Shown: piece by piece, positions 54,125-62,965 of the stretch | Numbering within the stretch: position 1 is the first letter of the stretch | Layout: each line of letters opens with the position of its first letter | DNA from: an uncultured Cohaesibacter sp. | GTDB taxonomy: Bacteria > Pseudomonadota > Alphaproteobacteria > Rhizobiales > Cohaesibacteraceae | DNA: 64,000 bases | Assembly: GCF_963664735.1 (NCBI RefSeq) | Contig: NZ_OY761553.1 | Span: forward strand, 2,557,303-2,621,302 | Reading direction: 5' to 3' | Notes under the pieces: model-generated | Seen by the model: only the letters and a program-made list of their open reading frames with translations | Database searches by the model: none | Told to the model about the DNA's origin: nothing | Made by a program: the position numbers and the translations under genes

Positions 54125-57100
54125 ATGGCCATGCAGATTCCTCAGGAAACAAAAGACGCTCAGGCCCGCGCCTCTGACCCGAACAATTCAGCCTGGGTGA
54201 GCGCCAATGCAGGCTCGGGCAAGACTTTCGTGCTGGCACGGCGCGTTATTCGTCTGCTGCTGGCCGGGACAGAGCCGTCAAAGATCCTCTGCCTCACCTT
54301 CACCAAGGCGGCGGCAGCGGAGATGTCAAACCGTGTCTTCAAACTTCTGGCTGGCTGGACAGAGCTTTCAGACGATGCGTTGCATCAGGAACTTGTTGAG
54401 CTGGACGGCAAGCACCCCACAGACGCCGAGCTCAAACGAGCGCGGCGGCTGTTTGCCCGCGCCCTCGAAACGCCCGGCGGACTGAAAATCCAGACGATCC
54501 ATGCCTTTGCCGAGCGCTTGCTGCATCAATTCCCACTGGAAGCCAATGTTCCGGCCCATTTCGAAATTCTGGATGATCAGCTCGCTGCAGATATTCAGGC
54601 CTCCGCTCTGGCACATGTCATGCGGGCAGCGCGGCTGCAAACCCGCCCCCAGTGGACAGCAGCTCTCGCCATTCTGGTAGACCATATGGGCGACATGGAC
54701 ATCCAGAATTCGCTCATTTCCCTCATCCATGACCGCGAGGGCTTTGGCCGCTTCATGGAGGGAAGCGAGATTTCCAAGGCCGGATCAGGGTCGGTCGGGC
54801 TGGCTGCTGCTGTTGCCAATCTCGCCCAAGCGCTCGGGCTTTCAGGTGGCGATACGGTCGAGGGCCTCAATGCAGGTATCCCGTTCGGCCCCATATTCAC
54901 GCGCAGCTATATCAGCGAGCTTGCCCCTCTGTTCGAAACCGGCGGCAAACGCGACAAGGCCCAAGCGGTGCTGATGCGCGCCTTGCTTTCCTCGGCTTCT
55001 CTGGGCGAGCAAGTACGGCTTTGGCTTGAGCTGTTTCGCAAGAAGGACGGCGCAGCCAAGTCTCTCTCCTACACGGCATCCAAAAAGATGCTTGAGGGCG
55101 ACCTTGCCCTTGCCGACGCAATCGAGCGCGAACAGGCGCGCCTTGATGCCTTGTTTGACAAGCGCAATGCCTTGATAACTCTAGAGGTGAGCCGTGCGCT
55201 TTTCACGCTGGCAGAGGGTGTTATCGGCTATTATCAACGCGCCAAGGCAGCGCGTGGCCTGATGGATTTTGAAGATCTTATCGTCAAGGCCGCTCAGCTT
55301 CTCCGCCCAGTTCGGGCCGCCGCGTGGGTGCATTACAAGCTCGATCAGGGTATCGACCATATTCTGGTCGATGAAGCACAAGACACCAACCCCTATCAGT
55401 GGGAAATCATCCAACGCTTGGGAGAAGAATTTTTCTCCGGGGACAGCGCTAGAGACATCAATCGAACCATTTTTGCTGTCGGAGACGAAAAGCAATCGAT
55501 TTATTCCTTCCAGGGTGCGGAGCCCAAATGGTTCGCAGACATGCGCAAATTCTTCCGCGAGAGAGCCAACGCCGCCGAAAAGCCGTTTCATGACATCAAG
55601 CTGCGACTGTCGTTCCGTTCTACGCCGCATGTGCTAAAGTCGGTTGATGAGGTATTCTCCACGGCGGCAACCTACGAAGCCCTGTCATCGGACAAAGAGC
55701 GCACCGACCACGAGCCTATTCGCGGCAGAGATCCCGGTCTTGTCGAGATTTGGCCCCTGCATGAACCCACTGAGCAAGACATTGACGAGGATTGGACCAA
55801 GCCGCTCGACGCACAGGGCGAAGCGGACCCGCCAGTCAGGCTGGCCAACGACATCGCCCAAACTATCCGGCATTGGCTGGAAACCGGTCAGCATCTGGAA
55901 GGAAGCGGGCGCAAGATTACCTCTGGCGATGTGCTCATCCTTGTGCGCAAGAGGGGCGGCTTTGTAACCGCGGTGAACCGAGCGCTCAAGGAGGCGGGGC
56001 TGCCTGTCGCCGGTGCAGATCGGCTCGCTTTGCTCGACCATATTGCGGTACAGGATCTTTTGGCGCTCGGCGATGTCATGCTCCTGCCAGAGGATGATCT
56101 GTCCCTTGCGGCCGTGTTGCGCAGTCCGCTGTTCGGGCTTTCTGACGAGCGCTTGTATGACTTGGCCCACGAGCCCGGAGGGCGCACCGTAAGCCTATGG
56201 GATCGTTTGAGAAAACGGGCTGATGCTGGGGCTGCCAGAGACGAGGATTTTGTCGATATCTTCGCCCATCTCAGCCGCTGGCAGGGGCAGGTCGACTTTC
56301 AACCACCCTTCGATTTCTTCGCCCAGATACTCGGACCGGAAGGCAAGCGGCGAGCCTTCATCGAACGGCTCGGGCCGGAGGCGGATGAAGTCATCGATGA
56401 GCTTTTGTCACGCGCTCTGGATTTTGAGAAAAAACAAACGCCTAACCTGCAGGCATTTCTAGCTTCAATGCGACAGGGCGGCGCGGAAATCAAACGCGAC
56501 ATGGGGGCGGCCGAGGGACAAATTCGCGTCATGACCGTGCATGGTTCCAAGGGGCTGGAGGCTCCGATCGTCTTTCTGGTAGACGGTACCGGCAAACCAG
56601 CCAGCGCCAGCCACCACCCTCATCTCGTTGAGCTTGAAGCCGCTGAAGGAGGTCCATCCATGATGGCATGGAAGGCACCTTCCGCCAACCAGCCAAAGCC
56701 GGTTTCATCCAGTCTTGCCAAGCTCGATGCCGAAGCCGAAGCCGAATATCTGCGGCTTCTCTATGTGGGCATGACACGTGCCGAGGACAGGCTTTATCTC
56801 TGTGGCTTCGCGGGCAAGCTCGGGCCGGCAGAAAACTGCTGGTATGAGGTCGCCAAGCGCGCCCTTTCCGAGCATCTTGAAGAGACAGCCCATCCCGTCA
56901 CCGGCAATCCAATATACCGTTGGCACCTTGAAGGACGGTTCCAAGCAAAAGATGCTCAAGGCTTACCGGATCAACGAGACCAGAAAGCGGGCATAGACCT
57001 TCCCTCGTGGATCTCTCAAGCGGCCAGCCCTCCCCCCAGTCCGTTGGCCCTTCTACAACCATCCAAAGCGGCTGAGAAAGTCGAAAGTGACCATGGTTCA

Positions 57101-57685
57101 CTACAGCTTGTTGCCAGCGGGCCAAGCCGCAGTCCGGTGCATGACTGGGAGCCACGCAGACGGGGCACCATCATTCATGCTCTGATTGAGCACCTGCCTC
57201 AAGTCATTGAGACAGAAAGGGAAAAGGCAGGCCTTGCCTATTTGGCGCATGTCGCCAATGACATGCCCCTTGCAAGCCGAAAGGCGATTCTGGAAGAGGT
57301 GTTACAGCTTCTTGCAAGACCGGAACTTGCAGACCTGTTCGGGCCGGATAGTCAGGCGGAAGTCTCAATTGCGGGTATAGTGTCGGTGAATGGAGAAGAC
57401 CATACCGTGTCCGGGCAAATCGACCGGCTTCTGGTTCGGGATAGCTCTGTCATTGTTATCGACTACAAGACGAATCGCCTTGTGCCCTCTTGTGCTCAAG
57501 AGGCTCCTCTCGCCTACCGGACCCAAATGGCTCTATATGCTCAGCTTTTAGAGCCACTTTATCCGGGCAAGACTATTGAAACCCTATTGCTGTGGACTGC
57601 GGTGCCAAGCATAATGCAGGTTTCACAGACACTGCGGCAATCTGCGCTTGATGAGATTGGCGTCAATCGACCTATTGCTCCTTGA
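54125..57685 (+). CDS. addA: Double-strand break repair helicase AddA
   Basis: The UvrD-like motor and nuclease subunit of AddAB. The ATG at 54125 has GGGAGGA 7 bp upstream and gives 1186 residues. Helicase motifs: Walker A NAGSGKTFVLARR near residue 25, TFTKAAAAEM (Ia), VDEAQDTNPYQWEII (II), SFRSTPHVL (IV), VMTVHGSKGLEAPIV (V) and LYVGMTRAEDRLY (VI). The C-terminal nuclease carries GQIDRLLV and VIDYKTNR with the catalytic Asp and Lys. Translation is probably coupled to addB. TrxA is encoded 130 bp downstream. Confidence 0.96.
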   Translation: MAMQIPQETKDAQARASDPNNSAWVSANAGSGKTFVLARRVIRLLLAGTEPSKILCLTFTKAAAAEMSNRVFKLLAGWTELSDDALHQELVELDGKHPTDAELKRARRLFARALETPGGLKIQTIHAFAERLLHQFPLEANVPAHFEILDDQLAADIQASALAHVMRAARLQTRPQWTAALAILVDHMGDMDIQNSLISLIHDREGFGRFMEGSEISKAGSGSVGLAAAVANLAQALGLSGGDTVEGLNAGIPFGPIFTRSYISELAPLFETGGKRDKAQAVLMRALLSSASLGEQVRLWLELFRKKDGAAKSLSYTASKKMLEGDLALADAIEREQARLDALFDKRNALITLEVSRALFTLAEGVIGYYQRAKAARGLMDFEDLIVKAAQLLRPVRAAAWVHYKLDQGIDHILVDEAQDTNPYQWEIIQRLGEEFFSGDSARDINRTIFAVGDEKQSIYSFQGAEPKWFADMRKFFRERANAAEKPFHDIKLRLSFRSTPHVLKSVDEVFSTAATYEALSSDKERTDHEPIRGRDPGLVEIWPLHEPTEQDIDEDWTKPLDAQGEADPPVRLANDIAQTIRHWLETGQHLEGSGRKITSGDVLILVRKRGGFVTAVNRALKEAGLPVAGADRLALLDHIAVQDLLALGDVMLLPEDDLSLAAVLRSPLFGLSDERLYDLAHEPGGRTVSLWDRLRKRADAGAARDEDFVDIFAHLSRWQGQVDFQPPFDFFAQILGPEGKRRAFIERLGPEADEVIDELLSRALDFEKKQTPNLQAFLASMRQGGAEIKRDMGAAEGQIRVMTVHGSKGLEAPIVFLVDGTGKPASASHHPHLVELEAAEGGPSMMAWKAPSANQPKPVSSSLAKLDAEAEAEYLRLLYVGMTRAEDRLYLCGFAGKLGPAENCWYEVAKRALSEHLEETAHPVTGNPIYRWHLEGRFQAKDAQGLPDQRDQKAGIDLPSWISQAASPPPSPLALLQPSKAAEKVESDHGSLQLVASGPSRSPVHDWEPRRRGTIIHALIEHLPQVIETEREKAGLAYLAHVANDMPLASRKAILEEVLQLLARPELADLFGPDSQAEVSIAGIVSVNGEDHTVSGQIDRLLVRDSSVIVIDYKTNRLVPSCAQEAPLAYRTQMALYAQLLEPLYPGKTIETLLLWTAVPSIMQVSQTLRQSALDEIGVNRPIAP

Positions 57686-57814
57686 CGAAGGAAAGCTGAA
57701 TACCTACCTTCAGGACAAACAAGCAATATTCAAATATCAATGAATATTGATAGAAACTAGCCCAAATCCGTTCGCTTGTGGAGTTCGGAAGGGCGCATTG
57801 AAAAGAGGCAAACT

Positions 57815-58132
57815 ATGGCTATCGTAAATGCTACCGACGCGACTTTCACGCAGGAAGTTCAGGCTGATGTGCCTGTTGTTGTAGACTTTTGGGCAGAATG
57901 GTGCGGCCCTTGCAAGATGATTGCTCCAATTCTGGACGAAATCTCCAAGGAAAAAGCAGACGGCATCAAAATCGTCAAAGTGAATGTTGATGAAAACCCA
58001 AATACCGCAGCTCAGTTCGGTGTGCGTTCCATTCCAACATTGCTGCTCTTCAAGGGCGGGGAAGCCGTAGCCATCAAGGTTGGCGCAGCTCCAAAGAACG
58101 ATCTGATCAAATGGATCGAAACCGGCGCCTGA
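57815..58132 (+). CDS. trxA: Thioredoxin
   Basis: A 105-residue cytosolic disulfide reductase. The ATG at 57815 has AGAGG upstream; the longer frame from 57776 has no support. The active site is WCGPC (Cys30, Cys33), followed by [10 protein letters not shown], the conserved cis-proline region [13 protein letters not shown] and a C-terminal helix. Length is standard for bacterial Trx1. It has its own terminator, isolating it from the small RNA locus beyond. Confidence 0.96.
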   Translation: MAIVNATDATFTQEVQADVPVVVDFWAEWCGPCKMIAPILDEISKEKADGIKIVKVNVDENPNTAAQFGVRSIPTLLLFKGGEAVAIKVGAAPKNDLIKWIETGA

Positions 58133-58159
58133 TTTTTTCAGCGATCGCTTAATTATGAA

Positions 58160-58190
58160 AACCCGGTCAGCGCGTCTGGCCGGGTTTTTT
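58160..58190 (+). terminator. Terminator of trxA
   Basis: AACCCGGTCAG and CTGGCCGGGTT pair around CGCGT, followed by TTTTTTGATT, about 30 bp after the trxA stop. Confidence 0.8.
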
Positions 58191-58244
58191 GATTCAATTT
58201 CGAGGGAGAGTCAAATCGGGTGACACAAAACGCCAGACAAACGA

Positions 58245-58276
58245 AAGCCCACCGGGGGAGGAGGACCGGTGGGCTT
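58245..58276 (-). ncRNA. Cuckoo/CcsR-like small RNA 3 (last hairpin, terminator-like)
   Basis: On the minus strand GCCCACCGG pairs with CCGGTGGGC and exposes the loop TCCTCCTCCC. It is followed by TTTCGTTTG, so it probably also ends the transcript. The loop is complementary to Shine-Dalgarno-type GGAGG. Third of three hairpins with the same loop. Confidence 0.7.
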
Positions 58277-58284
58277 CGTTGGAG

Positions 58285-58316
58285 GATCCAAAACTGGGAG
58301 GAGGTAGTTTTGGATC
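58285..58316 (-). ncRNA. Cuckoo/CcsR-like small RNA 2
   Basis: On the minus strand an 11-bp perfect stem, GATCCAAAACT / AGTTTTGGATC, presents the loop ACCTCCTCCC. The stem differs in sequence from its neighbours while the loop is the same, which is what duplication with conserved function of the loop would give. Confidence 0.7.
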
Positions 58317-58320
58317 AGAT

Positions 58321-58346
58321 CAGGCTTTGGGAGGAGGTAAAGCCTG
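58321..58346 (-). ncRNA. Cuckoo/CcsR-like small RNA 1
   Basis: On the minus strand an 8-bp stem, CAGGCTTT / AAAGCCTG, presents the loop ACCTCCTCCC. It is the first of three such hairpins after the DUF1127 gene. In Rhodobacter the homologous CcsR RNAs are cut by RNase E from a DUF1127-encoding precursor. Confidence 0.7.
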
Positions 58347-58363
58347 AATTCTTAGAAACTCGT

Positions 58364-58405
58364 GGCTTTCGCTTTGACGTGTTATCGTCAGCGAAAGGCT
58401 TTTTT
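58364..58405. terminator. Hairpin between the DUF1127 stop and the small RNAs
   Basis: GGCTTTCGCT and AGCGAAAGGC pair (one mismatch) with an inner GACG/CGTC stem. On the plus strand it is followed by TTTTTTATTT and could stop transcription arriving from the trxA side. On the minus strand it lies directly after the DUF1127 stop and could mark the processing or partial-termination point before the small RNAs. Confidence 0.55.
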
Positions 58406-58559
58406 ATTTAGTGATAGCAGCTTCGCGTGCAATGTCTGCGATGTCTGCCCGTGAGATACCCAGATCGCTAAGGTCACGGTTACTCAAACGGTTCAGTTCT
58501 TCAACAGTGTCACGGTAGTTGCGCCACTGACGGTAGTTCTTCACAACAGTATTCATCAT
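58404..58559 (-). CDS. DUF1127 domain-containing small protein
   Basis: A 51-residue basic protein. It begins MMNTVVKNYRQWRNYR and continues TVEELNRLSNRDLSDLGISR, with the L-x3-R/S-D-L-G-I-x-R core of DUF1127 (YjiS-like). AGGATG lies 8-12 bp before the first ATG; a second ATG is the next codon. In Rhodobacter the DUF1127 protein CcaF1 binds RNA and is co-transcribed with CcsR small RNAs that follow its stop codon, exactly as the three hairpins do here. DUF1127 proteins in Agrobacterium influence phosphate and carbon metabolism and RNA turnover. The arrangement, more than the sequence, indicates the same role. Confidence 0.88.
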   Translation of the reverse strand: MMNTVVKNYRQWRNYRDTVEELNRLSNRDLSDLGISRADIADIAREAAITK

Positions 58560-59049
58560 GTTCGTCATCCTTTGTTGCTATGTGGCATTTAAGGTTCAAC
58601 TGCTTTTTCAAAAGCGCTGCGGTTGTAACTCGTTTTAAAGTTCCTCATCGCTTTCTTGAATATGTATATAGATCATGGCTCAGAATTTTACACCCCCCAA
58701 GTTTGCATAGCTGTCTTGTTCATCATGCAAATCGAGAGCACCTCATTTTTTAGTCATGCGTTTTAAACATGCCTCTTATAAATTACGAAATTAGTTGTGA
58801 TTTTTCAATAACTTAATATTTTCATTCTATACAACTAACGGATTATGTACTTTCCACCAACGAGTTCAAAACGACTAACTAAAGATTTTATTAGCGCACT
58901 GCGCCCGTCGAACCGGTGCATATTTGCAGAAAAAGCCCCTGATTTTCGGTGATTTGCTAAGCGTGCAAAGGCGATTTTGAAATTTATATCGATATAATTC
59001 TTGGTCTCTTGGCGAAATGTCCGATGGTTTCCATCAGAAAACCGGGCCG
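58560..59049. other. Promoter region of the DUF1127-small RNA operon and AT-rich spacer
   Basis: About 490 bp without a supported gene. On the minus strand CTTGGG (58696-58701) and CCATGA (58673-58678) are separated by 17 bp, a partial match to the RpoH-type promoters that drive the homologous locus in Rhodobacter. The right half (58740-58850) is very AT-rich. Confidence 0.35.
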
Positions 59050-59082
59050 ACAAATAAAATGGGCGCCTTTTGAGCGCCCATT
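59050..59082 (-). terminator. Terminator of folC
   Basis: TGGGCGC-CTTTTGA-GCGCCCA pairs, followed on the minus strand by TTTTATTTG, 56 bp after the folC stop. Confidence 0.75.
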
Positions 59083-59137
59083 GATCCGGCTATGCCGAGA
59101 TATGCCATTTAAGATTGGCTTGCTTCTATTGCAGAAG

Positions 59138-60448
59138 TCATAAAGGAGGCGTTCCGTTATCACGCAGGACATTGCCTGCCAGATAGAGCGATCCCCCAAT
59201 CAGAATTCTCGGCGCAATTTTCAGGTTCATCAGCGTAAGACGTTTGAGAGCCTCTTCGACAGAGCCTGCCGCCGACGCGGGTATCCCTGCTCTTTGCGCA
59301 ATCTGGGCAAGCTCTACAGGATCAAGCGCGGCGTCGTTGCCATCGATCGGCACAGTGATGATATCTTTCGCCAGCCCCTTGAACGGCGCAAAATAGCCTG
59401 CAGGGTCCTTGGTATTGAGCATGCCGACAATCATATGCAAAGGGCGCGGAGCCTTTTCTTCAAGGTCGGCAAAAGCGGATGCCACGGCGAGCCCGGCATG
59501 AGGATTGTGCCCACCATCGAGCCAAAGCTCGGATTCTTTTGGCAACTGCGCACACAGGGTTCCCGTCGTCAAACGCTGCATGCGGGCAGGCCAGTCAACA
59601 CAGGTCAGTCCCTTGGCTATCTGCTCATCGGTGATGTCGGGTAAAACCTGTTTGACAGTAGCAATTGCAGTGCCCGCGTTGGAAAGCTGATGACGCCCAC
59701 CAAGGCGCGGCAATGGCAAATCCATCAACCCGCGCTCTCCCTGAAAAATCAGACTGCCATGCTCTTCAAAACTCATCCAATCCTGGCCGCCAATAGAAAT
59801 TGGTGTTGCTCCAACCTTGGCCGCTTCAGCTTCCAGAACCGTTCGAACCTCTTCTTCCTGCTGCGCCCAAATGGCCGGAATTCCCCTTTTCATGATACCC
59901 GCCTTTTCCCATGCAATACGGGTAATCTCGGTACCAAAGAACCCTTCATGATCATGCGCAATAGGAGTAATGACGCTCGCCAACGGGTTCTGGATGACAT
60001 TTGTCGCATCAAAGCGACCACCAAGCCCGACCTCCAGCACCAGCAAGTCAGCTGGATGCTCGGAGAAAAGCAAAAAGGCGGTTGCGGTGGTAATTTCAAA
60101 AAAGGTAATTGGCTCGCCAGCATTCACCTTTTCGCAGCGACGCAGAGCTTCCAGTAGGGTCTCATCGGAAACCAACGTCCCTGCAAGGCGGATGCGTTCA
60201 CGAAAGCTCACCAAATGGGGAGAGGTATAGACATGAACCTTTTTGCCTGCGGCTTCAGCCATTGCCCGCAGAAAAGCCGATGTGGAGCCCTTGCCGTTGG
60301 TTCCGGCAATATGAATAGTGGGCGGCAAAGACAAATGCGGATTTCCCAGTTTGGCCAAAAGCCGCTCAATACGCCCAGTTTCCAGATCTATGCTTTTGGG
60401 ATGGAGGCCAACAAGGCGCCCCAGAATGGCTTCTGTTTGTTCAGTCAT
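59138..60448 (-). CDS. folC: Bifunctional folylpolyglutamate synthase / dihydrofolate synthase
   Basis: Adds glutamates to dihydropteroate and to reduced folates in one-carbon metabolism. The 436-residue protein has the ATP loop GTNGKGST (49-56), SPHLVSFRERIRLAG, the metal site in LEVGLGGRFDATNVI, the HDHEGFFG region and DGGHNPHAG. All are standard for Mur-ligase-type FolC. It lies downstream of accD, separated by a terminator, and is the last gene before the small RNA locus. Confidence 0.95.
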   Translation of the reverse strand: MTEQTEAILGRLVGLHPKSIDLETGRIERLLAKLGNPHLSLPPTIHIAGTNGKGSTSAFLRAMAEAAGKKVHVYTSPHLVSFRERIRLAGTLVSDETLLEALRRCEKVNAGEPITFFEITTATAFLLFSEHPADLLVLEVGLGGRFDATNVIQNPLASVITPIAHDHEGFFGTEITRIAWEKAGIMKRGIPAIWAQQEEEVRTVLEAEAAKVGATPISIGGQDWMSFEEHGSLIFQGERGLMDLPLPRLGGRHQLSNAGTAIATVKQVLPDITDEQIAKGLTCVDWPARMQRLTTGTLCAQLPKESELWLDGGHNPHAGLAVASAFADLEEKAPRPLHMIVGMLNTKDPAGYFAPFKGLAKDIITVPIDGNDAALDPVELAQIAQRAGIPASAAGSVEEALKRLTLMNLKIAPRILIGGSLYLAGNVLRDNGTPPL

Positions 60449-60560
60449 TATCTTATGTCGCTATTTTATCGAGGATACAGTGCGAATTCGGCCTTCGCCT
60501 GCGGTTTGCCAATCGGCCAATTCCTCAATGTCAGGTAAGGTCACCGATAAAGTGCCCTTT

Positions 60561-60600
60561 AAAAAAGAACATCCTGCGTCTTCCAACTGCAGGATGTTCT
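60561..60600 (-). terminator. Terminator of accD
   Basis: AGAACATCCTGC and GCAGGATGTTCT form a perfect 12-bp stem, followed on the minus strand by TTTTTT. It lies about 90 bp after the accD stop. Confidence 0.85.
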
Positions 60601-60690
60601 AATATCTAGTCTCGAAACGAGCAACAGCAAAGCACTTTCTTGTCAAAGAAACCGACAAACCCTGCTGTGTCAAGGTGCACTGAACTGATA

Positions 60691-61731
60691 TCAGTCAGCG
60701 GTCTTTTCTGTGTCCTTTGAGGCGCTTTTCTTCTCGCCAGCTTCCTTAGCTTTCTTTGCAGGAGCGGCTTCAGTTTGAACCTCGGCGTCTGCGTCTATTG
60801 CGCTATTGTCAGGAATATCCGCCATGGCCTTTTCGATGGCAACCTGATCGGATGTCCGTTCCTCGGCGATATGGTCAGGCACATCGGTATTGGTGAAGAA
60901 ACGGCACAGACGCGCGATAACTTTCTTAAGATCATGGCGATGAACCACCATATCCACCATGCCATGATCCTTGAGATATTCGGCACGCTGGAAACCATCA
61001 GGCAGTTTCTCGCGGATTGTCTGTTCGATCACGCGCTGGCCAGCAAAGCCGATGAGAGCCCCAGGTTCAGCAAGGTGAATATCACCCAACATGGCATAAG
61101 ATGCGGTCACGCCGCCCGTGGTCGGATCGGTCAACACAACGATGTAGGGGAGCCCGGCTTCGCGAAGAGCCTGCACGGCAATGGTCACACGAGGCATCTG
61201 CATCAGGGACAGAATGCTTTCCTGCATGCGTGCACCGCCGGAAGCAGAAAAGAGAATGAATGGTGTGCTGTCTTCCACGGCCTTCATCATGCCCTGGATC
61301 AGCGCTTCGCCCGCTGCCATGCCCAAGGTACCAATCATGAAGTTCGGATCCTGCACTGCAGCGGTCAGGAACAGACCTTCGACATCGCCCTGCGCAACTT
61401 GAACTGCGTCTTTATAACCGGTCTTGGAGCGGGCCTCTTTCAAGCGCTCAGAATAGCGTTTGATATCGCGGAACTTCAGCGGGTCATCAACCACTTCCGG
61501 TGCTTCCAGAAGTGTGTAATCAGCGTTATCAAACAGATACTGAAAACGCTGGGCCGCGTTGAGCCGCATATGGAAGTTAGAATTGGGAACAACATACTGA
61601 TTGTTCTCCAGATCCCTGTGGAACACCATTTCACCGGTGACCGGATCCTTGATCCAGAGATTTTCCGGGACATCCCGGCGATTCAAAAACGAACGAATTT
61701 TCGGTCGAACGACAGTGTTAATCCAGTTCAC
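60691..61731 (-). CDS. accD: Acetyl-CoA carboxylase carboxyltransferase subunit beta
   Basis: With AccA it transfers the carboxyl group from biotin to acetyl-CoA, the first step of fatty acid synthesis. The 346-residue protein has [31 protein letters not shown] and [12 protein letters not shown], the oxyanion and CoA-binding elements. The N-terminal zinc-ribbon outline is kept ([18 protein letters not shown]), but the four cysteines of the E. coli type are replaced by Asp29, Thr32, Val48 and Ser51. A Lys/Ala/Glu-rich tail follows residue 300. The trpB-trpA-accD-folC order is common in alphaproteobacteria. Confidence 0.95.
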   Translation of the reverse strand: MNWINTVVRPKIRSFLNRRDVPENLWIKDPVTGEMVFHRDLENNQYVVPNSNFHMRLNAAQRFQYLFDNADYTLLEAPEVVDDPLKFRDIKRYSERLKEARSKTGYKDAVQVAQGDVEGLFLTAAVQDPNFMIGTLGMAAGEALIQGMMKAVEDSTPFILFSASGGARMQESILSLMQMPRVTIAVQALREAGLPYIVVLTDPTTGGVTASYAMLGDIHLAEPGALIGFAGQRVIEQTIREKLPDGFQRAEYLKDHGMVDMVVHRHDLKKVIARLCRFFTNTDVPDHIAEERTSDQVAIEKAMADIPDNSAIDADAEVQTEAAPAKKAKEAGEKKSASKDTEKTAD

Positions 61732-62060
61732 GAACCAATTCCTGACTTGAGCCTTAAAAAGTCTTTACAGGGGGGCAGCCCCAATTTGCTGTTCTGTCTT
61801 ACCGTATTGTTGTCGGCTATGCAATCTGATGAAGCAAGAACCGATTTAAGTATAGGCCTTGCCATCTTGCCGCCAACCCCTTGCGCCCGGCGAAAACCAA
61901 CCATGCTTTTCGCAAAAGGGACAACCGGTACAGAATTTTCGGAATTTAACCAGTAACACTCAATTGTGGTCAGGGCACGCCCTATTTCGTCGCTCACAAC
62001 TTTTTTTCGCCACAACATTAACGGGACGAGGGAAAAACCGTGCAAGGCAAGATAGGCTGC
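61732..62060. other. Intergenic region between trpA and accD
   Basis: About 330 bp. A minus-strand ORF (61728-62078) overlaps the start of accD and shows no family pattern, so it is not annotated. The region should contain the accD promoter. Confidence 0.4.
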
Positions 62061-62092
62061 AAAAAAAGCTCCAGCCAAGCGACCGGAGCTTT
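62061..62092 (-). terminator. Terminator of trpA
   Basis: AAAGCTCC (62065-62072) pairs with GGAGCTTT (62085-62092), followed on the minus strand by a run of seven T, 26 bp after the trpA stop. Confidence 0.8.
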
Positions 62093-62117
62093 CTTGTTTT
62101 TCAACTGGATAGCAAGA

Positions 62118-62948
62118 TCAGGCTTTTGCGCGCTTGCAGCCTTCGGCCAATCCCTTAACGATGTCTGTCACTGCGGACACGGTTTTGGCTGTCGCCTTTC
62201 CGTTTTCATCAAGACTATCCTTGATCGCGTTGACGAGAACGGAGCCAACAACCACGCCATCAGCATTGCGCCCAACAGCTTCGGCCTGTTCTGGTGTCTT
62301 GACACCAAACCCGACAGCAACCGGCAGCTCGGTATGCTCCTTGATCGTCTTGACGGCGATGGCAACACGATCCGCATTCAGAGCGCCCGTGCCGGTGATC
62401 CCTGTCACGGAAACATAATAGACAAAGCCAGAGGTGTTAGAGAGCACCTTGGGCAAACGCTTTGCATCTGTGGTCGGGGTGGCCAGACGAATGAAATTGA
62501 CACCGGCTTCCTGCGCCGGAATGCATAATTCGTCGTCATGTTCTGGCGGAATATCTACGACAATCAGGCCATCAACGCCGGCTTCTTTGGCGTCTTTTAC
62601 AAAGACTTTCGGGTCGCGCACATAGATAGGGTTGTAATAGCCCATCAGAATGATCGGGGTTTCATCATCTTCCTTGCGGAAGGCGCGCACCATGTCGAAG
62701 GTTTTGGCCATGGTCTGCCCACCGGCCAGCGCGCGCTGGGTGGCAAGCTGAATTGGCACCCCTTCGGCCATGGGATCGGAAAAGGGCATGCCCAGTTCGA
62801 TGACATCCACACCAGCCTTTGGCATTGCCTTGAAGATTTCCAGCGAGGTGTCGAGATCGGGATCACCTGCAGTAATGAAGCCCACAAGAGCTGCGCGTTT
62901 TTCGGTTTTGCAGAGAGCAAAGCGCGTATCGATACGTGTTTTTTCCAT
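62118..62948 (-). CDS. trpA: Tryptophan synthase alpha chain
   Basis: Cleaves indole-3-glycerol phosphate and channels indole to TrpB. The 276-residue TIM-barrel protein shows [24 protein letters not shown] with the catalytic Glu51, [12 protein letters not shown] and [13 protein letters not shown]. The second catalytic acid (Asp60 of the Salmonella enzyme) is replaced by glutamate in SDPMAEG (Glu62). It starts 17 bp after trpB. Confidence 0.95.
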   Translation of the reverse strand: MEKTRIDTRFALCKTEKRAALVGFITAGDPDLDTSLEIFKAMPKAGVDVIELGMPFSDPMAEGVPIQLATQRALAGGQTMAKTFDMVRAFRKEDDETPIILMGYYNPIYVRDPKVFVKDAKEAGVDGLIVVDIPPEHDDELCIPAQEAGVNFIRLATPTTDAKRLPKVLSNTSGFVYYVSVTGITGTGALNADRVAIAVKTIKEHTELPVAVGFGVKTPEQAEAVGRNADGVVVGSVLVNAIKDSLDENGKATAKTVSAVTDIVKGLAEGCKRAKA

Positions 62949-62965
62949 TGCTTTACTCCTGCATT

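Noticed and set aside
57723-57749. AT-rich inverted repeat CAATATTC/GAATATTG before trxA
   Set aside because: Could be an operator, but it is AT-rich and short, and may occur by chance.
58220-58411. 63-codon plus-strand ORF with repeated WEEV-like segments
   Set aside because: The repeated peptide comes from the repeated GGGAGGAGG loops. The locus is explained by minus-strand hairpins after a DUF1127 gene.
61728-62078. 116-codon minus-strand ORF upstream of accD
   Set aside because: It overlaps the accD start and has no family features.
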